Under the pieces are notes generated by a model, which saw only the letters and a program-made list of their open reading frames with translations, made no database searches and had not been told where the DNA came from. From assembly GCF_003070885.1 (NCBI RefSeq), contig NZ_CP028913.1:2790001-2854000 (forward strand): a DNA stretch of 64,000 nucleotides, read 5' to 3'. Below, one piece after another: positions 1 to 10,913 of the stretch. The translations under genes were made by a program, and so were the position numbers. Every line of letters begins with the position of its first letter. Within the stretch, counting starts at the first letter, position 1. The stretch comes from Agromyces badenianii. GTDB taxonomy: Bacteria; Actinomycetota; Actinomycetes; Actinomycetales; Microbacteriaceae.

Positions 1-244
1 CACTGGGTTCCACCGAGGATCAAGATGTCCATGCGGCCATCACAGCACGATGCGGATGCCGCGTGCGCGTCTGTTCTCGCAGCGCGAACCTCGCGGCATC
101 CGCTGCTACCGTCGGAGCATGCTCGGGTGGCACGTCCTCCCGGTTGCGGGAAATCGATCGTGCGCAGGCGGGGGCCGCAGCAGCGCTCTTCATCGGCGCG
201 ACTCGGGAATAGTCCGGGCCGGCACGCGTTCCACCTGATGACAG
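1..244. other. non-coding stretch upstream of the copper ATPase
   Basis: No convincing gene is visible here; the short open frames on both strands overlap each other and have no recognisable protein. It holds one copy each of GGATGC and GCATCC, the dispersed motif seen throughout the window, and leads into the copper operator. Confidence 0.5.
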
Positions 245-261
245 ATACCCCCTAGGGGTAT
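245..261 (+). promoter_or_regulatory. CsoR-like copper operator
   Basis: ATACCCCCTAGGGGTAT is a near-perfect dyad of the TACCCC...GGGGTA type bound by copper-sensing CsoR repressors. It lies 35 bases before the start codon of the copper ATPase, where it would overlap the promoter. A second site of the same type precedes the CopZ-like gene. No csoR gene is present in the window, so the repressor must be encoded elsewhere. Confidence 0.75.
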
Positions 262-296
262 ATTGTCGATTCGAGCGGCACGACGGAGGAAGATCG

Positions 297-2471
<2,175 letters not shown>

Positions 2472-2532
2472 GGTACGGACCCGCGTACGTCGACTCGTCG
2501 GCCCGGGCGCCCCCGTCGACTCACCGCACAAC

Positions 2533-2590
2533 TGCAGGGGATTTCGAGCATCGGGGCCGTGTGGGACTCCATGACGACGAATCCCCTGCA
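2533..2590. terminator. hairpin between convergent copB and GH15 gene
   Basis: TGCAGGGGATT (2533-2543) pairs with AATCCCCTGCA (2580-2590), an 11-bp stem with a 36-base loop, between two converging genes. There is no T-tract, as is usual for actinobacterial terminators, so a shared bidirectional terminator is inferred from position only. Confidence 0.5.
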
Positions 2591-2622
2591 TCCTGCACGC
2601 GAAGCGCGGCGCAGGCTCCCCC

Positions 2623-4554
2623 TCACACGAACTCGATCAGCCGCTCGATCATGATGATGCGCCGCGCCGCCTCGATGAGGGCGAGGTGCGAGAACGCCTG
2701 CGGAAAGTTGCCGAGGTGCTGGCCGGTCTCGGTGTCGAGCTCCTCGGCGAGCAGGCCGAGCGGCGAGACGATGCGCAGCAGCTTCTCCATCAGGGCGCGG
2801 GCCCGCTTGCCCTCGCCGATGATCGTGAGCGCCGACACCAGCCAGAACGAGCAGATGAGGAAGGTGCCTTCGCGACCGGTCAGGCCGTCGTCGGTCTCAT
2901 CCGTGCGGTAGCGCAGCGCGAACCCGTCTTCGCTGAGCTCGTCGGCGATCGCGAGCACGGTGGCCCGCAGCCGCTCGTCGTCGGGTTCCAGGAACCCGTA
3001 GATCGCGGCCAGCAGAGCGGATGCGTCGAGGGCGTCGGTGCCGTAGTGCTGGCGCAGCACCCCTCGATCGCTCAGCCCGTTGCCGATGACGTCGGCGGCG
3101 ATCTCGTCGGCGACGCTGCGCCACTCGGTCGCGCGTTCGGCATCGCCGACGATCCGGCCGAGCTTCGCGGCCCGGTCGAGCGCGACCCAGCACATGATCT
3201 TCGACGACACGTAGTGCTGCGGCTCCCCGCGCGCCTCCCAGATGCCCTGGTCGGGCTCACGCCAGGCCACCGAGGCGCTCTCCGCCTGCGAGCGGATGAG
3301 CGGCCAGAGCGAGCGCGGCACCCGCTGACTGCGCCGCGAGTGCATGAGGATCGCATCGAGCACCGCCCCGTACAGGTCGTTCTGGCGTTGCGCGAACGCG
3401 CCGTTGCCGGTGCGCACGGGGCGGGAACCCCGGTAACCCGTGAGGTGGTCGAGTGCGTGCTCGGTGAGGTCTCGCCGCCCGTCGATGCCGTACATGATCT
3501 GCAGCGAGCCGTCGTCGTTCGTCTCGAGACCCGAGAGGAACTCCACGAACTCGTCGGCCTCCCAATCGAGGTCGAGATAGTGCAGCGCCTGCACGGTGAA
3601 CGACGAGTCGCGGATCCAGGTGTAGCGGTAGTCCCAGTTGCGCTCGCCACCGGGCGTCTCGGGCAGCGACGTCGTGAGGGCCGCGACCGTCGCGCCCGTC
3701 GGCATGTACGTGAGCCCCTTGATCGTCAGGGCCGAACGCTCGAGCGCTTCGCGCCACGGGTGGTCGGGGATCGTCGCGTCGCTCAGCCAGTCGCGCCAGA
3801 ATGCCGCCGTGGAGTCGAGGTCGTCGCTCGCCTCCTCGACGCTCGCCGGCCCATCGAGGTCGTCGGCCCACGACAAGGAGCAGAACGCCTGCTCGCCCGC
3901 GTGCAGCGTGTGACGGGCGCGCACGTGTCCGCCCTGGATGCCGAGCCGGAGGTCGGAGCGAAGCCTCAGCGACGAGCCGGCACCGCTCGCCGTGGCACTG
4001 TGCTCGTCGGCGGCCTCCCAGACGGCGTCGACCCGTCCGTAGTCGAAGACCGGCTCGCAGAGGAGTTCCATCTCCACATGACCGGCGAAGCAGCGCACGG
4101 TGCGCACGAGGCAGTGCGCGGCATCCGCGTCGTCGGGCGCCCGGGTGTGCGGGGTGGTCGTGTCAGAGGTGGCGCGCGGAACGACGGTGAGCGCGTCACG
4201 CACCTCGGCCCAGCCCGTCGGGGTCTTCCACGTGGTGATGAGCACGTTGGTGCCGGGCTCGTACGTGCGGGCCGATGGGGCGTTGACGTCGAACGGCGCG
4301 AAGCGGAAGTATCCCGCCTGCCGATCGAGGATCGTCGCGAAGACGCTCGGCGCATCGAACCTCGGCGGGCAGAGCCAGCCGACCGCACCGTCGGGCGCGA
4401 CGAGCGCGCCGGTGTGGCAGTCCGAGAGGAAAGCGAACGACGCGATCGGCGGGAAGGGCGACCGGGCGACCGCCCCCTGCAGCTGCGGCGCCCGCCCCCC
4501 GCTCACGTCGTCGCCCCCGCGATGTCGGGTGCCCGCTTCGAGTCCGTCACCCAC
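2623..4554 (-). CDS. GH15 family glycoside hydrolase (glucoamylase/trehalase-like)
   Basis: A cytosolic-looking (no signal peptide) glycosidase of 643 residues. The N-terminal beta-sandwich begins near PPIASFAFLSDCHTGALV, and the (alpha/alpha)6 barrel carries TWIRDSSF around residue 316. The two catalytic glutamates are in the GIWEA motif (E440) and the REGTF motif (E562). In actinobacteria members of this family are glucoamylases or acid trehalases, and sequence alone does not decide which. The first possible start is a GTG at 4554; a GTG about 18 codons later, nearer the conserved domain, is an alternative. It converges on copB and has no obvious operon partner. Confidence 0.85.
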   Translation of the reverse strand: MGDGLEAGTRHRGGDDVSGGRAPQLQGAVARSPFPPIASFAFLSDCHTGALVAPDGAVGWLCPPRFDAPSVFATILDRQAGYFRFAPFDVNAPSARTYEPGTNVLITTWKTPTGWAEVRDALTVVPRATSDTTTPHTRAPDDADAAHCLVRTVRCFAGHVEMELLCEPVFDYGRVDAVWEAADEHSATASGAGSSLRLRSDLRLGIQGGHVRARHTLHAGEQAFCSLSWADDLDGPASVEEASDDLDSTAAFWRDWLSDATIPDHPWREALERSALTIKGLTYMPTGATVAALTTSLPETPGGERNWDYRYTWIRDSSFTVQALHYLDLDWEADEFVEFLSGLETNDDGSLQIMYGIDGRRDLTEHALDHLTGYRGSRPVRTGNGAFAQRQNDLYGAVLDAILMHSRRSQRVPRSLWPLIRSQAESASVAWREPDQGIWEARGEPQHYVSSKIMCWVALDRAAKLGRIVGDAERATEWRSVADEIAADVIGNGLSDRGVLRQHYGTDALDASALLAAIYGFLEPDDERLRATVLAIADELSEDGFALRYRTDETDDGLTGREGTFLICSFWLVSALTIIGEGKRARALMEKLLRIVSPLGLLAEELDTETGQHLGNFPQAFSHLALIEAARRIIMIERLIEFV

Positions 4555-4685
4555 TCATGACAGCACAGCAACGGGGTCCGGCGCGAGGGGCGCGTGATTC
4601 GGCCGCGCCTCGATCAACGACCTCGGGCACTTCCGGCACCCGAGCGATCAGGCGTCGAGCAGCTCTCGCACGAGCCCGATGTTGC

Positions 4686-5033
4686 TCATCGCTCGGCCAC
4701 CCGATACCCGGCTTCGTCGACGGCCGCGGCGATCGCGGCGCCCGAGATCGGAGCGGCACTGCGCACCGTCACGCTCGAGACGCCGCCGGCGACGAGATCG
4801 ATCGCGACCGCCTCGACGCCATCGATCGCGGCGAGTTCTTCGGTCACGTGCGCGACGCAGTTGCCGCAGGTCATGCCCGAGACGCCGAAGCTCGCCTCGA
4901 CGAGCGCCGCGTCGTCGCCGTGCCGGTGCGCCGAATCGGGAGCCGAGGCATCCGCCGCCGTGTCGACCGCGCAACAGGCGCAGCCGCCGCCCGTCAGTGC
5001 GATCTCGGTTCTGCCGTCAGGGGTCAGTGTCAT
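4686..5033 (-). CDS. heavy-metal-associated domain protein, CopZ-like copper chaperone
   Basis: A small cytoplasmic metal carrier of 115 residues. One HMA domain occupies roughly residues 46-115 with the binding motif GMTCGNC (C56 and C59). The N-terminal third is unusual for CopZ: it has an extra CACC cluster (about residues 18-21) and a short His-containing linker, giving more potential metal ligands than the usual 70-residue form. The ATG at 5033 is chosen because it lies 28 bases downstream of the CsoR-like operator; upstream in-frame codons would run through the operator. It probably delivers Cu(I) to the ATPase encoded 2 kb away. Confidence 0.88.
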   Translation of the reverse strand: MTLTPDGRTEIALTGGGCACCAVDTAADASAPDSAHRHGDDAALVEASFGVSGMTCGNCVAHVTEELAAIDGVEAVAIDLVAGGVSSVTVRSAAPISGAAIAAAVDEAGYRVAER

Positions 5034-5060
5034 CGAACCATCCGTTCCTCGTCGCTTCAC

Positions 5061-5079
5061 TATACCCCCCTCGGGTATA
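5061..5079 (-). promoter_or_regulatory. CsoR-like copper operator upstream of the CopZ-like gene
   Basis: TATACCCCCCTCGGGTATA is a dyad (TATACCC...GGGTATA) matching the copper ATPase operator. It sits directly upstream of the CopZ-like start codon. The pair of sites implies co-regulation of exporter and chaperone by one copper sensor. Confidence 0.75.
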
Positions 5080-5135
5080 ACGAACGCCAAGTCGCTCCGG
5101 CGTGCAAGCATGAGGAAGGAAATTCTCGGGCGTGA

Positions 5136-5162
5136 TGTCGATCCGGCGTCGGCCCGTTCGAC
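5136..5162 (+). promoter_or_regulatory. candidate ECF42 sigma-dependent promoter
   Basis: TGTCGA (5136-5141) is followed after 17 bases by CGAC (5159-5162), about 50 bases before the YCII gene. TGTCGA in the -35 region and CGA in the -10 region is, from memory of work on Streptomyces venezuelae, the signature of promoters used by ECF42 sigma factors. The gene two positions downstream is such a factor, so positive autoregulation is inferred. Confidence 0.55.
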
Positions 5163-5211
5163 GCCAGAGTGAGGCGGGCACTTCGGCCCCCTCCCCACGA
5201 AGGAGAGAACC

Positions 5212-5646
5212 ATGAAGTACATGCTGATCATGCGGTCCGACGACGCAGCGGTCGAGGCCTACGAGAACCTCGACTTCACCGAGGTCATCGCCGCCATGGG
5301 CGCCTACAACGAATCGCTCCTCAAGGCGGGAGTGCTGCTCGCCGGCGAGGGCCTCACCGACGCGAAGGAGGGCTTCGTCGTCGACTTCGACTCGACTCCC
5401 CCGGTCGTCACCGACGGCCCCTACGGCGAGACGAAGGAGCTCTTCAACGGCTTCTGGATCATCCAGGCCTCGAGCGCCGAAGAGGCCGCAGAATGGGCCA
5501 AGCGCTGCCCGCTCGGCCCCGGCTCGAAGCTCGAGGTGCGCCGCGTCACCGAGCTGGAGGACTTCCCCCAAGACAACGAGTGGATCCAGAAGGAGGCCGG
5601 CTGGCGCGCCGAGGCCGAGGCACGCACCGAAGGCACGGTCGGCTGA
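5212..5646 (+). CDS. YCII-related (DGPF-type) protein, ECF42 partner
   Basis: A 144-residue cytoplasmic protein of the YCII/DGPF family; the signature appears as VVTDGPYGETKE around residues 61-72. Such proteins are encoded next to ECF42 sigma factors across actinobacteria, but their biochemical role is not established. A clear AAGGAGAG ribosome site precedes the ATG. The stop codon is immediately followed by the ATG of the sigma gene with no intervening base, so the two are certainly co-transcribed and probably translationally coupled. Confidence 0.88.
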   Translation: MKYMLIMRSDDAAVEAYENLDFTEVIAAMGAYNESLLKAGVLLAGEGLTDAKEGFVVDFDSTPPVVTDGPYGETKELFNGFWIIQASSAEEAAEWAKRCPLGPGSKLEVRRVTELEDFPQDNEWIQKEAGWRAEAEARTEGTVG

Positions 5647-6954
5647 ATGAGCGAGACGGATGCCCCGGGCACGGCCGGAGCGGCGAACGACGCCGCCGAC
5701 CGTGCCCGGCGCGCCGTCGCCGCCGTCTGGCGCATCGAATCGGCGCGCATCGTCGCGACCCTCACGCGTTTCGTCGGCGACGTCGGCCAGGCGGAGGACC
5801 TCGCGCAGGAAGCGCTCGTCGAAGCCCTGCGGCAGTGGCCGGCCGAGGGTGTGCCGAACAACCTGGGCGCGTGGCTCACCGCGGTCGCCAAGCGCCGGGC
5901 GATCGACGGCTGGCGCCGCCGCGAGCGCCTCGACGAGCGGTACGCGGCCATGGCGCGCGATCTCGAGCGCGACGGCGCCGAGGCATCCGACACCTTCTGG
6001 GACCCCGACACCATCGACGACGACATCCTGCGGCTCATCTTCGTGTCGTGCCATCCCGTGCTCTCCCGCGAGGCGCAGATCGCCCTGACGCTGCGCATCG
6101 TCGGCGGCCTCTCGAGCGACGAGATCGCGCGGGCGTTCCTCGTGCCGACGGCCACGATCCAGCAGCGCATCGTGCGCGCGAAGAAGACCCTCGCCGCGGC
6201 GAAGGTGCCGTTCGAGGTGCCCGAGCCGAACGAGTACGCCGAGCGCCTCGGTTCGGTGCTCTCGGTGCTCTACCTCATCTTCAACGAGGGCTACCTGCCC
6301 GCGACGGGCGAGGCCTGGGTGCGACCGGATGTCTCGGCCGAGGCCCTCAGGCTCGCCCGCATGGTCGCCGGGCTCATGCCCCGCGAAGCCGAGGCGCAGT
6401 CGCTCGTCGCGCTGATGGAGTTCACCGCCTCGCGCTTCGCGGCGCGCACGGCCCGCGACGGCACGCCGATCCCCCTCGACGAGCAGGACCGCTCGCGCTG
6501 GGACCACTCGCAGATCGCGCGCGGCCGCGATGCTCTCGCCCGCGCCGACCGCCTCGGCCGCGGCCGCGCGGCCTATGGCCTGCAGGCGGCGATCGCCGAG
6601 TGCCACGCGGTCGCGGCATCCGTCGACGACACCGACTGGGCGCGCATCGTCGTGCTCTACGAGGCGCTCGGGCGCCTCGCCCCGTCGCCGGTCGTCGAGC
6701 TGAACCGCGCCGTCGCGGTCGCGATGTCGACCGGGCCGGCGTCGGCGCTGCGCATCGTCGACGAGCTCGTCGCCGGGGGCAGGCTCGCGGGCTTCGCGCC
6801 GCTGCCGGCCGTGCGCGGGGAGCTCCTGCGCCGACTCGGCCGCACCAGCGAGGCCCGGGCCGAACTCGAGGCCGCCGCGCGGCTCACCGGCAACGAGCGC
6901 GAGCGTGCGTCACTGCTCGCGAAGATCGCCGAGCTGCCGCCCGCGACGCGGTAG
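5647..6954 (+). CDS. ECF42-group RNA polymerase sigma factor with C-terminal extension
   Basis: A 435-residue sigma factor. Sigma region 2 lies at about residues 25-95 and region 4 at about 130-190, followed by a long C-terminal part (about 200-435) containing the family sequence LYLIFNEGYLPATG and a TPR-like helical end. Ordinary ECF factors are about 180 residues; the large extension and the linked DGPF-type gene define group ECF42, in which no anti-sigma factor is known and the extension is thought to control activity. It starts on the base after the preceding stop. The candidate promoter at 5136-5162 suggests it transcribes its own operon. Confidence 0.88.
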   Translation: MSETDAPGTAGAANDAADRARRAVAAVWRIESARIVATLTRFVGDVGQAEDLAQEALVEALRQWPAEGVPNNLGAWLTAVAKRRAIDGWRRRERLDERYAAMARDLERDGAEASDTFWDPDTIDDDILRLIFVSCHPVLSREAQIALTLRIVGGLSSDEIARAFLVPTATIQQRIVRAKKTLAAAKVPFEVPEPNEYAERLGSVLSVLYLIFNEGYLPATGEAWVRPDVSAEALRLARMVAGLMPREAEAQSLVALMEFTASRFAARTARDGTPIPLDEQDRSRWDHSQIARGRDALARADRLGRGRAAYGLQAAIAECHAVAASVDDTDWARIVVLYEALGRLAPSPVVELNRAVAVAMSTGPASALRIVDELVAGGRLAGFAPLPAVRGELLRRLGRTSEARAELEAAARLTGNERERASLLAKIAELPPATR

Positions 6955-6965
6955 ACCACGGATCG

Positions 6966-7085
6966 CGCACGTTCCTGCGTCGCGTGCGCACGTTCCTGCG
7001 CCGCGTGCGTGCGTGCGGGCGTGCGGGCGTGCGAGCGTGCGGGCGGGCGGGCGGGCGAGCGTGCGTGCGGGCGGGCGGGCGTCGG
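6966..7085. repeat. low-complexity GTGCGGGC tandem-like repeat
   Basis: About 120 bases of degenerate repeats built from units such as GCGTGCGGGC and CGTTCCTGCG follow the sigma gene stop. No protein is supported in any frame. It lies between converging genes and just before a strong hairpin. Confidence 0.7.
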
Positions 7086-7133
7086 TTTCGTTCGCGCGCC
7101 GAGCCCTGGACGGGAACCATCGATCGCAGACCA

Positions 7134-7195
7134 CATCGATCCGTCGATGTTCGCCCTACGCCTGACGGGATGGGGCGAAGATCGACGGATCGATG
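7134..7195. terminator. long hairpin between converging sigma and RND genes
   Basis: Bases 7134-7156 pair with 7173-7195 over 22 of 23 positions around a 16-base loop. This is one of the longest inverted repeats in the window and sits exactly between two converging genes, so it is a good candidate for a bidirectional terminator. Confidence 0.7.
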
Positions 7196-7212
7196 GAGGA
7201 AGTGCCGCCAGC

Positions 7213-10200
7213 TCAGTCGCTCTTGCTCGGCGAGACCGCTCCGGGGTTTGATTGCCCGGCGGCGTGCGACCCGCCAGCGGCGGAGGCACCAGCCCCGGCC
7301 GAGGCGCCAGCCGCACCCGAGGCACCAGCCGCACCCGAGGCGCCAGCCGCACCCGAGGCACCAGCCCCGGCCGCCGAACCTGACCTGTCCGCCGCGCCCG
7401 ACCCGCCCGCGGCGCCCGAGCCATCCGAGCCACCCGGCGCATCCGGCCCACCGTCGGCCGTCGCCTCACCCGAGGCATCCGGCCCGCCGTCGGCCTTCGC
7501 CTCGCGCCTGGCCCGGCGACGCTCGCGCCCGCCCTCGACGAGGTCGTAGAGCACGGGCAGCACGACGAGCGTGAGCGCGGTCGACGACACGAGTCCGCCG
7601 ATGACGACGAGCGCGAGCGGCTGCGAGATGAACCCGCCGTGCCCGGTGATGCCGAGCGCCATCGGCAGCAGCGCGAAGATCGTCGCGAGCGCGGTCATCA
7701 GGATCGGCCGCAGACGACGTGAGGCACCGTGCACGAGGGCTTCGCGCACGGTCATGCCGCGATCCCGATACTGGTTCACGAGGTCGACGAGCACGATCGC
7801 GTTCGTCACGACGATGCCCACGAGCATGAGCACGCCGACGAGCGAGGCGACTCCGAGCGGGATGCCGGTGATCACCTGCAGCGCGATCGCCCCGGTCGCG
7901 GCGAACGGCACCGACACGAGCAGCAGCAGCGGCTGCAGCAGCGAGCGGAACGTCGCCACCATCACGATGTAGACGATGAGGATCGCCGCGAGCAGCGCGA
8001 GGCCGAGCTGCGAGAACGACTCGGTCTGGTCGGCGGTGACGCCGCCGATCGACGCGGTGGTGCCGGCCGGCAGCTCGACCGACTCGACGGCGGCCTGCAC
8101 CGCGCCGCTCGCCGTGCCGAGGTCGTCGCCCGAGGGCGTCGCCGAGACGGTCGAGCTGCGAAGGCCCTGCACGGTCGTGACGGATGCCGGCCCCTCGACG
8201 TTCTCGACGGTGGCGAGCGTGTCGAGCCGCACGAGCCCGGCGGGCGTCGGCACCTCGAGGGCGGACAGCTCCTCGAGGGTGGCCGGCGGGTTCGCGGTGG
8301 CGAGGTAGATCGTGAGGGTCTTCTCGTCGATCACGACGGAGCCCGCGCTCTGCGGCTGCATCGCCGCGGACACGACCGCACCGAGGGCGACCTCTGAGTA
8401 GCCCGCGGCCGCGGCATCCGCTCGGTTCACCTCGACGGCGACGTAGGGCTGGGACTCCGACAGGTTCGACGACACCTGCGCGATGGAGTCGATGCCGTCG
8501 AGCTCTTCGACGACCGCGTCGGTCGCGGACTGCAGGTCTTCGGCGTTCGAGGCGGTGATGTCGACCTCGATGTCGTTCGAGGCGCCGAACCCGCTCGACG
8601 CGGCGAGCGTCACGTCGCCGACGTCGTCGAGCTCGGCCAGTTCGTCGCGCACACTCGCCTGCAGGGCGTCTTGGTCGGCGCTCTCGTCGGTCGTGACCGA
8701 GTAGGTCACGGTGGCACCGGCACCGCCGAACGCGGCCGCGAGTCCGCTGCCGACACCGATCGAGGTCTGCACGGTCTCGACGCCCTCGGTGTCGCGAATC
8801 ACCTGCTCGACCGGCTCCGACGCCGCTTCCAGCGCGTCGAGGCTCGTGCCGACCGGCAGCTCCTGCGACACCTGGAACGTGTTCTGACCCGAGGAGCCGA
8901 GGAAGTTCGTCTTCATGAGCGGGGTGAGCGCGACCGTGCCGCCGAGCACGAGCACGGCGATGATGAGCGTCACGGCGCCGTGCTTCAGGGTCCACTCGAT
9001 GATCGGCAGGTAGCCGCGCTGCAGTCGCGACGGGTGCTCGAGTTCGTCGACGGATGCCGCGGCGCTCGTGCCGCCGGCCGGAACCGCCGTCTCGTCGACG
9101 AACGCGGCCGCGGCGATCTCGGCCTCGTCTTCATGCTTGTGCAGCTTGGCGGGCTTCAGGAACCAGTACGCGAGCACCGGCACGATCGTGAGCGAGACGA
9201 GCAGCGAGGCGGCGAGCGCGATGGTCACCGTGAGTGCGAAGGGGCGGAACAGCTCGCCCGTCACGCCCTCGACGAGTGCGAGCGGGAGGAAGACCGCGAC
9301 GGTCGTGATGGTCGACGCCGTGATGGCGCCGGCGACCTCGCGCACGGCGTGCACGATCGTGGCGGCCTTGTCGACGCCCTCGATGAAGTGCCGCTTGATG
9401 TTCTCGATGACGACGATCGAGTCGTCGACGACGCGGCCGATCGCGATCGTGAGCGCACCGAGCGTGAGGATGTTGAGCGTGTAGTCGGCGGCCTGCAGTC
9501 CGATGAAGGTGATCAGCACCGAGGTCGGGATCGAGATCGCGGTGACGAGCGTCGCCCGGATCGAGAGCAGGAAGACGAGGATCACGATCACGGCGAACAC
9601 GAGCCCGAGCAGGCCCTCGGTCGCGAGCGACTCGATCGACTGCTCGATGTAGGGCGCCTGGTCGAAGACGACCGTGAAGCTCGCACCCGGGTTCGTGGTG
9701 TCGAGCGAGGCCTCGAGGTCGGGCAGCAGCGCGGTCACCGCGTTCGACACCTCGACGGTGTTGGCGGCGGGCAGCTTCGTGACCGAGATGGTGAGCGCCG
9801 GCTCGCCGTCGACCCGCGAGATGCTCGAGACGGGATTGTCGGCGAGTTCGACGGATGCCACGTCGGCGATGGTCGCCGCGACGGGCACGCTGACCGGGGC
9901 CGCCTGCGCGCCGGGGAACTGCTGCTCGGCCCCCGCGGGAAGCTCGGCACCCGGCATCTCGGCGCCGGGCGTCTCGGCGCCTGCGTCGGGCGCCTGCGCC
10001 GCGGCATCCGGCGCCTGCTGCTCGGTCGCGCCGAGTACGGGCAGTGCGGCGATCTCGTCGATGCTGCCGATGCGCGTGCCCGTCTGCACCGCGAAGGTGG
10101 AGTCGCCCTCGGTGATGGTGCCGGCGGGCACGAGCAGGCCGTTCTGCTGCAGCGCGTCGCGGATCGCCTGCTGCGACAGCCCGAGCGCCGCGAGCTTCTC

Positions 10201-10767
10201 GGCGTCGGGCGTGATGGTGACCCGCTGGCCGACCTGGCCGATGAGGCTCGCCTCGCGCACGCCGTCGATGTCGGCGATCTCGCCGAGCGTGGTGCGCTCG
10301 ATCTCGTCGGAGAGCGCGCTGATGTCGTCGGCGCCGGTGACGGCGATCTGCAGCACCGGGAAGTCGTCGAGGCTGAGGGCGAGCACCTGCGGGTCGACGT
10401 CGTCGGGCAACTGGCTCGAGATGCGGTTCACTGCCGACAGCAGCTTCTGCTCGGCGAATGCGAGGTCGGTGCCGTAGGTGAAGCTCGCGGTCACCCGCGA
10501 GACGCCCGTGGAGCTCGTGGTCGAGGTCGACTCGAGCCCAGTGATGCCCTGGATCGCGGTCTCGATCGGCGTCGAGACATCCGTGTCGACGATGTCGGGC
10601 GAGGCGCCGGGGTAGCTCGTCACGATCGAGAGCTGCGGGAACTCGATCGACGGCGCCAGCTCCTGCTTCAGGCTCGTGAGCGAGATGCCCCCGAAGATCG
10701 CGACGACGACGGTGATGAGGGCGATGAGCGCGCGGTTCTTCATGCTGAGCGCGGCGAGCAGATGCAT
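7213..10767 (-). CDS. RND-superfamily efflux permease (HAE1/AcrB-like)
   Basis: An inner-membrane proton-driven exporter of 1184 residues. The N-terminal segment (NRALIALITVVVAIFGG) is the first of twelve membrane helices, and the proton-relay region reads GRVVDDSIVVIENI with its paired aspartates. Two large extracytoplasmic loops follow helices 1 and 7; the first contains a Pro/Ala/Glu-rich insert (GAETPGAEMPGAELP region). The C-terminal ~75 residues are a Gly/Ser/Ala-rich tail encoded by an 18-bp tandem repeat. No adaptor (HlyD-type) or outer-membrane partner is adjacent, as expected for an actinobacterium. The ATG giving MHLLAALSMKNRAL was chosen because it begins the conserved family start. 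Substrate unknown. Confidence 0.88.
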   Translation of the reverse strand: MHLLAALSMKNRALIALITVVVAIFGGISLTSLKQELAPSIEFPQLSIVTSYPGASPDIVDTDVSTPIETAIQGITGLESTSTTSSTGVSRVTASFTYGTDLAFAEQKLLSAVNRISSQLPDDVDPQVLALSLDDFPVLQIAVTGADDISALSDEIERTTLGEIADIDGVREASLIGQVGQRVTITPDAEKLAALGLSQQAIRDALQQNGLLVPAGTITEGDSTFAVQTGTRIGSIDEIAALPVLGATEQQAPDAAAQAPDAGAETPGAEMPGAELPAGAEQQFPGAQAAPVSVPVAATIADVASVELADNPVSSISRVDGEPALTISVTKLPAANTVEVSNAVTALLPDLEASLDTTNPGASFTVVFDQAPYIEQSIESLATEGLLGLVFAVIVILVFLLSIRATLVTAISIPTSVLITFIGLQAADYTLNILTLGALTIAIGRVVDDSIVVIENIKRHFIEGVDKAATIVHAVREVAGAITASTITTVAVFLPLALVEGVTGELFRPFALTVTIALAASLLVSLTIVPVLAYWFLKPAKLHKHEDEAEIAAAAFVDETAVPAGGTSAAASVDELEHPSRLQRGYLPIIEWTLKHGAVTLIIAVLVLGGTVALTPLMKTNFLGSSGQNTFQVSQELPVGTSLDALEAASEPVEQVIRDTEGVETVQTSIGVGSGLAAAFGGAGATVTYSVTTDESADQDALQASVRDELAELDDVGDVTLAASSGFGASNDIEVDITASNAEDLQSATDAVVEELDGIDSIAQVSSNLSESQPYVAVEVNRADAAAAGYSEVALGAVVSAAMQPQSAGSVVIDEKTLTIYLATANPPATLEELSALEVPTPAGLVRLDTLATVENVEGPASVTTVQGLRSSTVSATPSGDDLGTASGAVQAAVESVELPAGTTASIGGVTADQTESFSQLGLALLAAILIVYIVMVATFRSLLQPLLLLVSVPFAATGAIALQVITGIPLGVASLVGVLMLVGIVVTNAIVLVDLVNQYRDRGMTVREALVHGASRRLRPILMTALATIFALLPMALGITGHGGFISQPLALVVIGGLVSSTALTLVVLPVLYDLVEGGRERRRARREAKADGGPDASGEATADGGPDAPGGSDGSGAAGGSGAADRSGSAAGAGASGAAGASGAAGASGAAGASAGAGASAAGGSHAAGQSNPGAVSPSKSD
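7283..7372 (-). repeat. 18-bp tandem repeat, five units, within the RND gene tail
   Basis: Five consecutive 18-bp units of the form GAGGCRCCAGCCSCRSCC run from 7283 to 7372 and encode a six-residue Gly-Ala-Ser-Gly-Ala-Ala-type repeat in the cytoplasmic tail of the RND protein. Whole-codon unit length means copy number can change without a frameshift. Confidence 0.9.
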
Positions 10768-10913
10768 TGCACGATTCTCGCAGGCGTCTGCCTCGCGGGT
10801 ATCCCCGAAGCAGTGAAATCCGAACGAGACTCGGCAATTTCCCATGGTCGCGCTGTCTCATCGGCCGGCGGATGCCGCGCTCGACGTCGCCCGCGGGCAT
10901 CGCCCGGGATGAC

